From contig NZ_CP047491.1 in the NCBI RefSeq assembly GCF_009931115.1, positions 1,377,501 through 1,441,500 of the forward strand: a stretch of DNA of 64,000 nt. The letters run 5' to 3'. A program made the position numbers and the translations under genes. Position 1 is the stretch's first letter. Each line of letters opens with the position of its first letter. The notes beneath the pieces were generated by a model. That model searched no databases. It worked only from the letters and a program-made list of their open reading frames with translations, and was not told the DNA's origin. Of the stretch, positions 21,812 to 30,415 are shown in pieces. The DNA comes from Microbulbifer hydrolyticus. GTDB taxonomy: Bacteria; Pseudomonadota; Gammaproteobacteria; Pseudomonadales; Cellvibrionaceae.

Positions 21812-23260
21812 ATGAAAAAAATAAAAAACAGATCGGCCGGTGCCAACCGGTCTACCGGCATGGCCCGAAACAAATCCGCCAATCGAGCGGCGGCTCAACC
21901 CGCAGCGGGCGTCAACTGTCCCGCGGCGCCCACGAGTGTCTGGATCAACCTGTTCGCCCTGGCCGTTTCCCTGGGGGCAGTGATCTGGCTGCGCGAGTAT
22001 GGCCAGCACCTGGCGGTGAAAACACAGTCGCTTGTGGTGGTTGCGGTGGCGCTGGCGCTGCCAATCATCCTGCTCGAATGGCTGTTTCTCAAACCCTACC
22101 GCAACCCGTCCGCTGGGCTCGATTTCCGCCGGAAGAACCACAGCCTGCGCCGCACCGCGGTAAAACTGCTCGGCTTTTACCTGTCGGTAGGCACCGTGGC
22201 ATTTGTGTACTGGCTGTTTCCGGAGTACCACGGTTCCTTCTACGACAACTACTTCTCGGTAGTGCGGGCAGTGCTGCCCTGGTGGATGCTGCTGGCAGTA
22301 CCGTATTTTTACCTGCTCGATGGGGCCATGACAGAGCCCAAAGACAGCTACTGGCAGTTGGGCAGCTGGGTGCTGGGGCAGCGTAAGGGGGTGTCGGGCA
22401 AGGCGATAGGCCAGTTGTACCTGGGGTGGCTGGTGAAGCTTTTCTTCCTGCCACTGATGTTCGTCTATCTGGGCAACAACCTGAATACCCTACTGAACTT
22501 TGATCTTGAGCGTCTGTTTGGCAGTTTCAAGGCGGTGTTTGATTTCACGTTCAATTTTCTTTTTTACATCGACCTGCTGTTCGTCACGGTAGGGTATGTG
22601 TGCACCCTGCGCTTGTTTGACTCCCACATTCGCACGGCGGAGCCGAGCTTCCTCGGTTGGGGCGTGGCGCTGATCGGCTACCAGCCGTTCTGGAGCCTGT
22701 TCTCCGGTACCTATCTGAAATACGACGACGCGCCCGCCTGGGGCTACTGGTTCTGGGATACGCCGGCGATGTACGGCATCTGGGGTACCGGCATCCTGCT
22801 GCTGATCGCCATCTATGTGTGGGCGAGTATCCCGTTCGGTATCCGCTTCTCGAACCTCACGCACCGCGGAATTCTCACCAATGGCCCATACCGTTTCACC
22901 AAGCATCCGGCGTATATCAGCAAAAACATCTCCTGGTGGATGATTTCGATGCCGTTCATGGTCAGTGCCAGTGGCCCCGAGGCGTTGCGGCACTCGCTGT
23001 TGCTGCTGATGGTGAATTTCATCTATTTCATGCGTGCGCGTACGGAAGAGCGGCACCTTTCCTGGGACCCGACCTATGTAAGTTACGCACGGTATATCGA
23101 GCAACGTGGCACCTTTGCCTTCCTCGGGCGTTGGTTCCCGGTGCTGCGCTTTGGCCACGGGCGCCTGTTCAATCGTGGCGATGATGTCGCGCCGCCCGCA
23201 CCATTGGTGTCTGGCGCTTCAACCGCACAACCGAATGCGACCGGTCCGGCCGGCGCCTGA
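21812..23260 (+). CDS. Isoprenylcysteine methyltransferase-like membrane protein
   Basis: About 482 residues with roughly ten membrane helices. The C-terminal third has the signature of the ICMT/PEMT-like family: GPYRFTKHPAYISKNISWW followed by a helix pair and RTEERHLSWDPTYVSYARY, where the ICMT fold binds S-adenosylmethionine. The N-terminal two thirds are extra membrane helices not found in small ICMT proteins, so the substrate is unknown. The ATG at 21812 leads into a basic N-terminus. The frame is open upstream to 21758 but with little conservation. The next gene starts 33 nt later. Confidence 0.75.
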   Translation: MKKIKNRSAGANRSTGMARNKSANRAAAQPAAGVNCPAAPTSVWINLFALAVSLGAVIWLREYGQHLAVKTQSLVVVAVALALPIILLEWLFLKPYRNPSAGLDFRRKNHSLRRTAVKLLGFYLSVGTVAFVYWLFPEYHGSFYDNYFSVVRAVLPWWMLLAVPYFYLLDGAMTEPKDSYWQLGSWVLGQRKGVSGKAIGQLYLGWLVKLFFLPLMFVYLGNNLNTLLNFDLERLFGSFKAVFDFTFNFLFYIDLLFVTVGYVCTLRLFDSHIRTAEPSFLGWGVALIGYQPFWSLFSGTYLKYDDAPAWGYWFWDTPAMYGIWGTGILLLIAIYVWASIPFGIRFSNLTHRGILTNGPYRFTKHPAYISKNISWWMISMPFMVSASGPEALRHSLLLLMVNFIYFMRARTEERHLSWDPTYVSYARYIEQRGTFAFLGRWFPVLRFGHGRLFNRGDDVAPPAPLVSGASTAQPNATGPAGA

Positions 23261-23292
23261 GGTCGCTGAGTGATGGCCTGGGAGCAACTGCG

Positions 23293-24834
23293 ATGCGGGA
23301 CGGTTTAGTGAGCTCGGGCTCGATGGCGATGAAGCTGCGGCACTGGTGGCAGTTTACGGTTGCAGACCTGCGCGGGCCGCGAGGATTTCGCGGGACGCTG
23401 CTCGACCGGATCCCGGCCGGGGCGAAGCGGGTTGATCGCCGCTGGTGGATCTACGCCGCACTTTATCTATTGATCGCCGTGGGTATCTGGCTTCGGGTGG
23501 AGCATATTTTTTCCCACAACCCGATGGACCACATCTGGAGCGATCCGCAGCGCCACTGGGAGCAGGGCACGGAAACCCTGCGGCGCGACCCAATGACAAT
23601 GACAGACCCGGTGATGTACCAGGTCTATATCGGTGTGCTCGCCAAGCTGACGCTGGGTGAGCCATTTCTCGTCGCGCTCTACACGGCACTTCTCGCCTGC
23701 CTGACGCCGTGGATCTGGTACCGGTTTGCACGGGAACTGATGCCGGGTCGCCTGCAGGCCACAGCGGTCTGGGCTGCGCTGTCGCTACTGCCTTCATGGA
23801 TAGCGATCTACAGCTATTTCATGCAGGAGACGCTGTTGCTACCGTTGCTGGGAGCATCCCTTTATGCCAGCTGGCGATGTCGGCGCAAACAGACGCTGTC
23901 GAGCTTCCTGCTGATGGTGACGCTGTGGACATTCGCCGGGTTGACGCGTGGTATAGCGATTCCACTGGCGGCAGTAGTGACAACCTGGCTATGGCTGGTA
24001 CAGCCACGCAAACTCGCCAAGGCAGGCTATAGCCTGGCATTGCTGGCGCTGCTGATGGGGCCGCTGGCCTACCGTAGCCACGCGGCCATGCATATGATCT
24101 CCCCCCACGGTATCGGACAGCTGGTAGCGCTGTACCTGCGTTCCGGCAAGCGGGAAATTCATGTTCACTACAGCCGCGAGGGGGCGCAGTGGAATTACTG
24201 GTTTGGCTCTCCGTCTACCGGTGAAAAACCGTTGGCGCCTCTCAGTGACTGGACCACTGAACGCGATGGCCAGGTACATGCACGTATCCATATCGAAAAC
24301 GGCGCTGAGGACTGGGCCAAGGCGCTGGCGCGTTATCCGCTGACACTGGAGCGGTACCTCTCCCTGACCAGGGAAAACCTGATCTATCTTTTCTTCGGAT
24401 CGTCCTGGCCTGACAACAACCGCGAGCGCCTGCTCGAAAAGATCAGTCACCACAGCCGCTGGTTGTGGGCGCCACTCACCCTGCTGTTGTTGATTGGTAC
24501 CGCGCTGTACTGGCGCCGACTGCAGGGGGCGCGTCTGTTTGCGGTGGTGCTTGGCACCTGGGTGGTGGTGCAGGGAGTGCTTCCCATTGCCGTCAACGAA
24601 GGGCGCTATCGTAAACCGGCGGAGGGCATGCTGCTGGTGCAGGCACTGCTGGTCGCCGCCGCCGTGAGACGGCGCTCTGCTGCCAGCGGCAGGCGAGGTA
24701 TGCGGGATAGTTTCGATGAGCCCGCCGATGCTCCTTTCGCCATACACACCCCAAATGGGCAGGCTGTGCCACCGGTTTTAACCCAAGTGGAAGTCAGCAG
24801 GGAGCAGCGGGAAAAAGACGATGCGCTTGCCTGA
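23293..24834 (+). CDS. Membrane glycosyltransferase-like protein (GT39/ArnT type)
   Basis: 513 residues, multi-spanning. After the first helix comes LRVEHIFSHNPMDHIWSDPQRHW, which holds the acidic loop expected in GT-C fold transferases that use polyprenyl-phosphate sugars. The rest has about ten helices and a C-terminal hydrophilic tail. A GGGAG ribosome binding site precedes the ATG. The gene overlaps a gtrA-like gene by 14 nt, which itself overlaps a GT2 gene, a grouping used to flip and attach sugars on the periplasmic side. The substrate cannot be told. Confidence 0.7.
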   Translation: MRDGLVSSGSMAMKLRHWWQFTVADLRGPRGFRGTLLDRIPAGAKRVDRRWWIYAALYLLIAVGIWLRVEHIFSHNPMDHIWSDPQRHWEQGTETLRRDPMTMTDPVMYQVYIGVLAKLTLGEPFLVALYTALLACLTPWIWYRFARELMPGRLQATAVWAALSLLPSWIAIYSYFMQETLLLPLLGASLYASWRCRRKQTLSSFLLMVTLWTFAGLTRGIAIPLAAVVTTWLWLVQPRKLAKAGYSLALLALLMGPLAYRSHAAMHMISPHGIGQLVALYLRSGKREIHVHYSREGAQWNYWFGSPSTGEKPLAPLSDWTTERDGQVHARIHIENGAEDWAKALARYPLTLERYLSLTRENLIYLFFGSSWPDNNRERLLEKISHHSRWLWAPLTLLLLIGTALYWRRLQGARLFAVVLGTWVVVQGVLPIAVNEGRYRKPAEGMLLVQALLVAAAVRRRSAASGRRGMRDSFDEPADAPFAIHTPNGQAVPPVLTQVEVSREQREKDDALA

Positions 24835-25228
24835 GCGAGTAAATAAACTGTTTTCCCGTGCTGCTCGCTTTGCCGCCGTGGGCGGTATCGCCACCGCGAT
24901 ACAGTATGTTTTTCTGGTCCTGTTGGTCGAAGTGGCCGGTACTTTCGAGATATTTGCCTCGGCCCTGTCGTTTACGTTGTCTGCGCTGGTTAATTACCTG
25001 CTGAATTATTACCTGACCTTTGGCGGCAGCGTGGCGCATCGCCAGTCACTGCCCAGGTTTACTGTCGTTGCCGTCGTCGGGCTCGCCATCAATACCCTGT
25101 GTTTTTCACTGGCTCTGACGTTGCTGCCCTACTTGTTGGCACAGGTGATTGCCACACTGGTCACGCTGGTCAGTAATTTTCTGCTGCATCAATTCTGGAT
25201 ATACCGGGAGCCCGAATGGAATCCTTGA
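24821..25228 (+). CDS. GtrA family membrane protein
   Basis: 135 residues with four predicted membrane helices and the GtrA pattern: a basic N-terminus, RFAAVGGIATAIQYVFL, then LSALVNYLLNYYLTF in the second helix, and VSNFLLHQFWIY near the end. GtrA proteins are thought to flip polyprenyl-phosphate-linked sugars across the inner membrane. The gene overlaps its neighbours on both sides, so it is part of one operon with the GT39-like and GT2 genes. Confidence 0.9.
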   Translation: MRLPERVNKLFSRAARFAAVGGIATAIQYVFLVLLVEVAGTFEIFASALSFTLSALVNYLLNYYLTFGGSVAHRQSLPRFTVVAVVGLAINTLCFSLALTLLPYLLAQVIATLVTLVSNFLLHQFWIYREPEWNP

Positions 25229-26283
25229 CGGAACAGGCCGTACCCACATTGGCGATCGTTGTTCCCTGTTACAACGAAGAAGATGTGATCGCCGATACCA
25301 CCGCGGAACTGCTGGCAACCCTGGACGAGCTCGCAGCCCGAGACCGCATTGGGGCGGATTCGAAAATTTACTACGTCGACGATGGCAGCCGCGACGCCAC
25401 CTGGCCGATGCTGCAAAAGCTGGCGAGCGATAACAAGCGCATCGTGGCGGTGGCACTTTCGTGCAACCGCGGGCACCAGAATGCGCTCTATGCGGGGCTT
25501 TCGCAGACGTCGGAAGACATGGTGGTGAGTATCGACGCGGACCTGCAGGATGGGCCGGACAATATTGCCGCCATGATTGATGCGTTTCGTGAGGGGCACG
25601 AGGTGGTGTTCGGGGTGCGTAAGAAGCGGGATACGGATACCTGGTTCAAGCGAATGACCGCCGAGGGGTACTATCGGCTCATGCAGGCCCTGGGGGTGGA
25701 TCTGGTATTCAACCACGCGGACTTCCGCCTGATGTCGCGTCGCGCGGTGGATACCCTGCTGCAATACCCGGAGACCAACCTGTTTTTGCGCGGCATGGTG
25801 CGCGAACTGGGGTTCTCTTCAACTACGGTATGTTACGCGCGCCGTCCGCGACTGGCGGGGGAGAGCAAGTACCCGCTGCGGCGTATGTTGTCGCTGGCGT
25901 GGAAGGGTGTTACTGCCTTTTCTATTGCTCCGCTGCGGGCCATTACCCTGTTGGGACTCATCGCTGGCGGTATCGCACTGGGGCTGATTGTCTGGGTGTT
26001 GATCGTGAAGTTGCTGTCCAACAGCGTGGTGCCCGGCTGGGCATCGATCATGGTGCCGGTACTGTTTATTGGCAGTGTGCAGCTGTTGTGTCTTGGAGTG
26101 ATTGGCGAATACCTCGGCAAGATCTACGAAGAGGTCAAGCGCCGCCCGCGTTTTCACTTGCGCGAGGTGGTTGGTGGTGAAGCGCGCGGACATGAAGACG
26201 CTCGCACGCACCATTCTCCACTTGAGATCTCAACCGTGCAGGTAAGGTCTCCGCGCGGCTGCGTCAAGGATTCGCTGGAGTAG
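25216..26283 (+). CDS. GT2 family glycosyltransferase (GtrB/DPM1-like)
   Basis: 355 residues. An N-terminal GT-A domain has VPCYNEEDVI, YYVDDGSRD, the metal-binding VSIDADLQDGP and NHADFRLMSRR. Two C-terminal membrane helices (about 233-300) follow. This is the layout of polyprenyl-phosphate glucosyl- or mannosyl-transferases that load the sugar flipped by GtrA. The 13-nt overlap with the gtrA-like gene supports joint function. The last about 25 residues are a non-conserved tail. Confidence 0.92.
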   Translation: MESLTEQAVPTLAIVVPCYNEEDVIADTTAELLATLDELAARDRIGADSKIYYVDDGSRDATWPMLQKLASDNKRIVAVALSCNRGHQNALYAGLSQTSEDMVVSIDADLQDGPDNIAAMIDAFREGHEVVFGVRKKRDTDTWFKRMTAEGYYRLMQALGVDLVFNHADFRLMSRRAVDTLLQYPETNLFLRGMVRELGFSSTTVCYARRPRLAGESKYPLRRMLSLAWKGVTAFSIAPLRAITLLGLIAGGIALGLIVWVLIVKLLSNSVVPGWASIMVPVLFIGSVQLLCLGVIGEYLGKIYEEVKRRPRFHLREVVGGEARGHEDARTHHSPLEISTVQVRSPRGCVKDSLE

Positions 26284-26302
26284 TCGGCAGCGGGTAGCCG
26301 GC

Positions 26303-27163
26303 TTACGAATCTGGCAGTAACCGAAGGGAGAGGTCGATCGCCCGCAGGTGTTTGGTCAGGCTGCCGCTGGAAATGTAATCCACCGCCAGTCCGGAAAGCT
26401 GCTCCAGTCGCTCTTCGTTCACGCTGCCGGATATCTCGATTTTCGCACGGCCCTGGGCCAGCTTGAGCGCCTCCGCCGTCATCTTGTCGGTAAATTCATC
26501 CAGCATGATTACATCGGCGCCGGCATCCAGTGCCTGGGTCAGCTCATCGATACTTTCCACCTCAACCTCCACCAGGGCACCGGGTTTGATCTGCCGTGCC
26601 TGGCTAATGGCGCTTTCGATACCTCCGGCCGCGGCGATATGGTTTTCCTTGATCAGAAAGGCGTCGTAGAGGCCGATCCGGTGGTTGGAGCAGCCACCAC
26701 AGAGCACCGCGTATTTCTGTGCAGTGCGCAGGCCGGGGATGGTTTTACGGGTATCCAGGATCTTGATGTCGGAATTTTTGGCCAGTGCGGCGTAGCTGGC
26801 GGCTGTGGTGGCGGTACCCGATAGCGTCTGAACGAAATTCAGCGCGCAGCGCTCGCCGGTAAGGATGGTCCTCGCATTGCCGGACAGTTCAAACAGAGTG
26901 CTGTCTGCACGCACGTGTTCGCCGTCTTCAACCTGCCACGTCACCTTCATGGCTGGATCCAGCTGACGAAACACTTCTTCCACCCAGGCCTTGCCGCAGA
27001 ATACGCAATCTTCCCGGGTGATGACCCTGGCCCTGGCCTCGCGCTCGGGTGGGATCAGCTGCGCAGTAATATCGCCGTCGCCAACATCTTCGGCCAGTGC
27101 CTCGCGCACGGCGCGCTTTATATCCTGTAGCAGGTTGGGGATGTTGGCTGTGGACGGCTTCAT
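26303..27163 (-). CDS. nadC: Quinolinate phosphoribosyltransferase
   Basis: Makes nicotinate mononucleotide from quinolinate and PRPP in NAD synthesis. 286 residues. Visible signatures are [57 protein letters not shown] and [11 protein letters not shown] chose the ATG at 27163 because it gives the family N-terminus; the frame stays open upstream to 27283. The gene converges with the GT2 gene and diverges from the DUF1631 genes. Confidence 0.96.
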   Translation of the reverse strand: MKPSTANIPNLLQDIKRAVREALAEDVGDGDITAQLIPPEREARARVITREDCVFCGKAWVEEVFRQLDPAMKVTWQVEDGEHVRADSTLFELSGNARTILTGERCALNFVQTLSGTATTAASYAALAKNSDIKILDTRKTIPGLRTAQKYAVLCGGCSNHRIGLYDAFLIKENHIAAAGGIESAISQARQIKPGALVEVEVESIDELTQALDAGADVIMLDEFTDKMTAEALKLAQGRAKIEISGSVNEERLEQLSGLAVDYISSGSLTKHLRAIDLSLRLLPDS

Positions 27164-27616
27164 CGGGGAACCTCGGTGGTGGTGTTGCGCCCGGGTCCTG
27201 AGCGCCGCTTCTGGGGTGCGAATACTAGCAAAATGTAGCGCGGTGTCAGCAAGCTTGCCGAGCTGATCGGGCAGGGGCGGCACTTTCGGAGGCTCGTATC
27301 ACCGGGCAAAACGGCGCTGGCCTTACCTGGCGCCGATTGATGAACGAACTGCCTGTGACGATCGTCGCAAATATATCTGCGCCACTCACGATACGGTTGT
27401 GCTATTGGATCGGGAGTCCGTAGAATCTACCGTCGACCAATATCGATCGGTTCGTGTACGGCTTTCCCGGTGGCGCATTGCCCGGGAGTCAGGTTTACCC
27501 CGCGTACCAGAACAACAAATAACAGGGTTCGCAAATGGTTTCCCAGGGCCATTTGCGGTTGCATCACCCGGCAGCCCACTTGCATCCGCAATGACAAGGC
27601 TGCCGGACAAGGCTAT

Positions 27617-29941
27617 ATGGCAATGAAAGACTCCGATAATGTGGTATCCCTGCAGGGTGTGTACAAGGAGCGGAGGGAAGCAAAGCGCGCTTCCAGCCTG
27701 CCGGCATCCGTCACCGCGGTAAGAGATAAGGCGCAGGCACTGCTCGCAGAGCAGGCCAAACTGCTATTCGCCAAGGTGGATGACTCACTGTTTGCGATGG
27801 CCGAGAAGGCGCATGGCCAGGACGAGCAGGATGGCCTGTTTCAGGCGCTGCGCTTGTTGCGTGTAGAACGACGCAAGGTTGTCGAGCGGTTCGCTGACAA
27901 TATCGGCCAGGCCTTTCATGTGCGCGAAACTTCCGCTGACGAAAAGGATGATCCTTATTCGGCGGACAACCTGTCGCTGGTGCACAACGACGATCTGGAG
28001 CAGCTGGTGGCCGTGGACACCATGGTCGCGAGTGCGAAGCGGGACTTCGCCGAGCCCCTGACCGAAATCTCCCTGCGCCTGAATACCCTGCTTTCGGTAA
28101 AAATTTACGACAAGAACAACCCCGTCGGTCCGGATGCCATCTGCGATGCCTTCGTGGAAGCCTGCCGTCCGCTGGAAATGCACGTTCGTGCGCGCCTCAC
28201 CTTGCTGAAAAAGTTCGAGCAGCATGTCATGGCGAACCTGGGCAATGTTTATGACCATTGCAACGATCTTTTGGTTGAGCATGGAGTTCTGCCATCGCTG
28301 AAGCAGCAACGTCGTGCGGCGCGCCAGCAGCGTCCGGTTCCCCAGGGGCCGACTCCGCAAAGCCCCGGCGCGCAGGGTGGCCAGCCTTCAGGCTCCACGC
28401 AGGCTACCTATTCCTCCGCTGGTTCCACTCCTGCGAGTGGGCACGGACTGGTACCACTCGGCTCGGGTGTGGCCCCCATGCCGGCACATGACCTGCTTTC
28501 CCACCTTGGAGCGCTGCAGAGCCACCTTCCGAATAGCTACGAAGGTGGTGAGATTCAACTGTTGAATATCAACAGCCTTCTGCAGCAGCGCCTGGTGGAC
28601 GTGCGTCAGTCTGCATCGCTGACAAAGATGGACAGTGACATCATCAAACTGGTGGAAATGCTGTTCTCCTTTATTCTCGAAGACCGCAACCTCGCTGAGC
28701 CAATCAAAACCCAACTTGGCCGCCTGCAGTTGCCGCTGTTGAAGGTGGCTATCGCAGACAAGTCGTTTTTCAGCAAGGGCGGGCATCCGGCGCGTAAATT
28801 GCTGAATGAACTGGCGGATGCCGCTACCGGTTGGCAGGCCAAAGACCGCTATGAATCAGATCCGCTGTTCAAGAAAACCAGCGAAGTGGTCGCCAGAGTC
28901 CTGTCTGAGTTCGACCAGGACATCAATATATTCTCGACGCTGCTCGAATCATTCCGTGAATTTATTCTGCGTGAACGCAAGCGTGCGGAAAAACTGGAGC
29001 GGCGGATTGTTGATGAGGCCGACGGTAAAGCGAAAACCCAGGCGGCAAGAGCCCGGGTGGCTGCGGTTATGGACGCTCTGATGGCGGAGCGCGATCTCCC
29101 CCCGGTTGTGTCTGAATGGCTGGAGAAAGTCTGGTCCAATATGCTGTTCCTGACCTGTATCAAGGAAGGAACGGATAGCGAAAGCTGGAGTCGCGACGTG
29201 CGCACTGCGCGGGACCTGGTGTGGAGTGTGCATGCGCCCATGCCGGATAGCCGTAAGCAATTGCTGGGCCTGTTGCCGACCCTGCAGGAGCGACTGAAGG
29301 CGGGCGTCGAGGCTGTCTCGCTCAATACGTTTGACGCGCGACGCATGTTCACTGGCCTGAAAGAGGTGTACCGGGAGCGATTTGCGCTGGCGCAGCGCAT
29401 TACCGAGGAGCGCAGTCGCAAGGCGCGCGATGAAGTGCGCGAAGAAGTCCGGAGTAAACAGGCCGAGGCGGTCACTTCGCAGGTGGAACGCCCCGCTGCC
29501 GAGCGTGCAATTCCTGAGGATACAGCTGCAGAGCAGGTCCAGCGTGCGGAGCCGGTGGTTGAACTGCCCCAGATGGAAGAGCTGGAGCAGGTGGTTGCTG
29601 AGGCTGAACTTGCGGTGGAGGCCTCCGGTGACGTGGAAGCGCTGCCCGAAAATGACTTGCACTGGCAGCAGACCTTCCGCCTTGCCCAGGGCAGCTGGTT
29701 TGAACTCAAGCGTGGTGACGAGGAGCAGTTCCGCTGTCGTCTCGCTGCAGTTATCAAGGATATCGACCAGTTCATTTTCGTGAACCGTAACGGTGCCAAA
29801 GTAGCGGAGTTTACCCGCATCGAGCTCGCGCATGCGCTGCGCAATGCGCAGTTGATGCCGCTGGACGATGGCATGTTGTTCGAGCGTGCGCTGCAGTCGG
29901 TTATCGGCACGGTGCGCAAGTCGCGTGGCGAAATGAGCTAG
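27617..29941 (+). CDS. DUF1631 family protein, copy 1
   Basis: About 774 residues, mostly helical. The N-terminal part has FAKVDDSLFAMAEKAHGQDE, then a proline-, glutamine- and glycine-rich linker (about 235-285), a central block with MLFSFILEDRNLAEPIKTQL and FFSKGGHPARKLLNEL, charged helices, and a C-terminal beta-rich segment (WQQTFRLAQGSWFELK ... FIFVNRNGAKVAEF). The family is common in gammaproteobacteria; I know of no settled function. The C-terminal segment has the look of a small beta-barrel, possibly PilZ-like, but the RxxxR signature is not clear. A paralogue follows 474 nt downstream. ATG at 27617 is preferred; 27623 is an alternative. Confidence 0.88.
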   Translation: MAMKDSDNVVSLQGVYKERREAKRASSLPASVTAVRDKAQALLAEQAKLLFAKVDDSLFAMAEKAHGQDEQDGLFQALRLLRVERRKVVERFADNIGQAFHVRETSADEKDDPYSADNLSLVHNDDLEQLVAVDTMVASAKRDFAEPLTEISLRLNTLLSVKIYDKNNPVGPDAICDAFVEACRPLEMHVRARLTLLKKFEQHVMANLGNVYDHCNDLLVEHGVLPSLKQQRRAARQQRPVPQGPTPQSPGAQGGQPSGSTQATYSSAGSTPASGHGLVPLGSGVAPMPAHDLLSHLGALQSHLPNSYEGGEIQLLNINSLLQQRLVDVRQSASLTKMDSDIIKLVEMLFSFILEDRNLAEPIKTQLGRLQLPLLKVAIADKSFFSKGGHPARKLLNELADAATGWQAKDRYESDPLFKKTSEVVARVLSEFDQDINIFSTLLESFREFILRERKRAEKLERRIVDEADGKAKTQAARARVAAVMDALMAERDLPPVVSEWLEKVWSNMLFLTCIKEGTDSESWSRDVRTARDLVWSVHAPMPDSRKQLLGLLPTLQERLKAGVEAVSLNTFDARRMFTGLKEVYRERFALAQRITEERSRKARDEVREEVRSKQAEAVTSQVERPAAERAIPEDTAAEQVQRAEPVVELPQMEELEQVVAEAELAVEASGDVEALPENDLHWQQTFRLAQGSWFELKRGDEEQFRCRLAAVIKDIDQFIFVNRNGAKVAEFTRIELAHALRNAQLMPLDDGMLFERALQSVIGTVRKSRGEMS

Positions 29942-30415
29942 CGCCGCCGTTGGGTGCGGTTCTGCCATTCGCGCAGAACCTGCCCACTGAAGTTTTGCCG
30001 GCAAAAACGTGATTTTGTCAGCTAAATCCCTCTTTCGGCGGTAAATTAACCTTGCCGCCGACTGTTCCCCGCAGACGCCCACCTACCTGTCCCGCCCTAC
30101 CTGACATTTCGTTAAATTCCTACTTTTTTTCAGCGCGATTGGCCCTATTTGGCACTTGCGTGTCGCATTTATTTGCAGGATATTGAGTAATAGTTCTAAT
30201 TTTTTGCGGTAACCGAGGTGATTGACTCGCTAGTTGTTCTTTTTTTGAGCGAATCGATGCGGTAACGGGTAGCAAGGCAAGGTTCCTGAAGCCGTGCAAC
30301 ACAATTGACTGTGCCAATCTGTTTCTGGTCGCCCCCGTTTTGGATTTCGTGGGCGCCGGCGCAGGCAATCCCGTAGGGCGTACTCTCTGAATCGATGCCA
30401 GGAGGGCAAAGAGCA
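29942..30415 (+). promoter_or_regulatory. Intergenic region between the DUF1631 paralogues
   Basis: 474 bp without a supported gene. It holds a hairpin at 29958-29980 (GGTTCTGC / GCAGAACC, no T-run) soon after the first stop and a second inverted repeat (CGGCGG / CCGCCG) near 30040-30065. The rest is AT-richer and presumably carries the promoter of the second paralogue. No operator could be assigned. Confidence 0.5.
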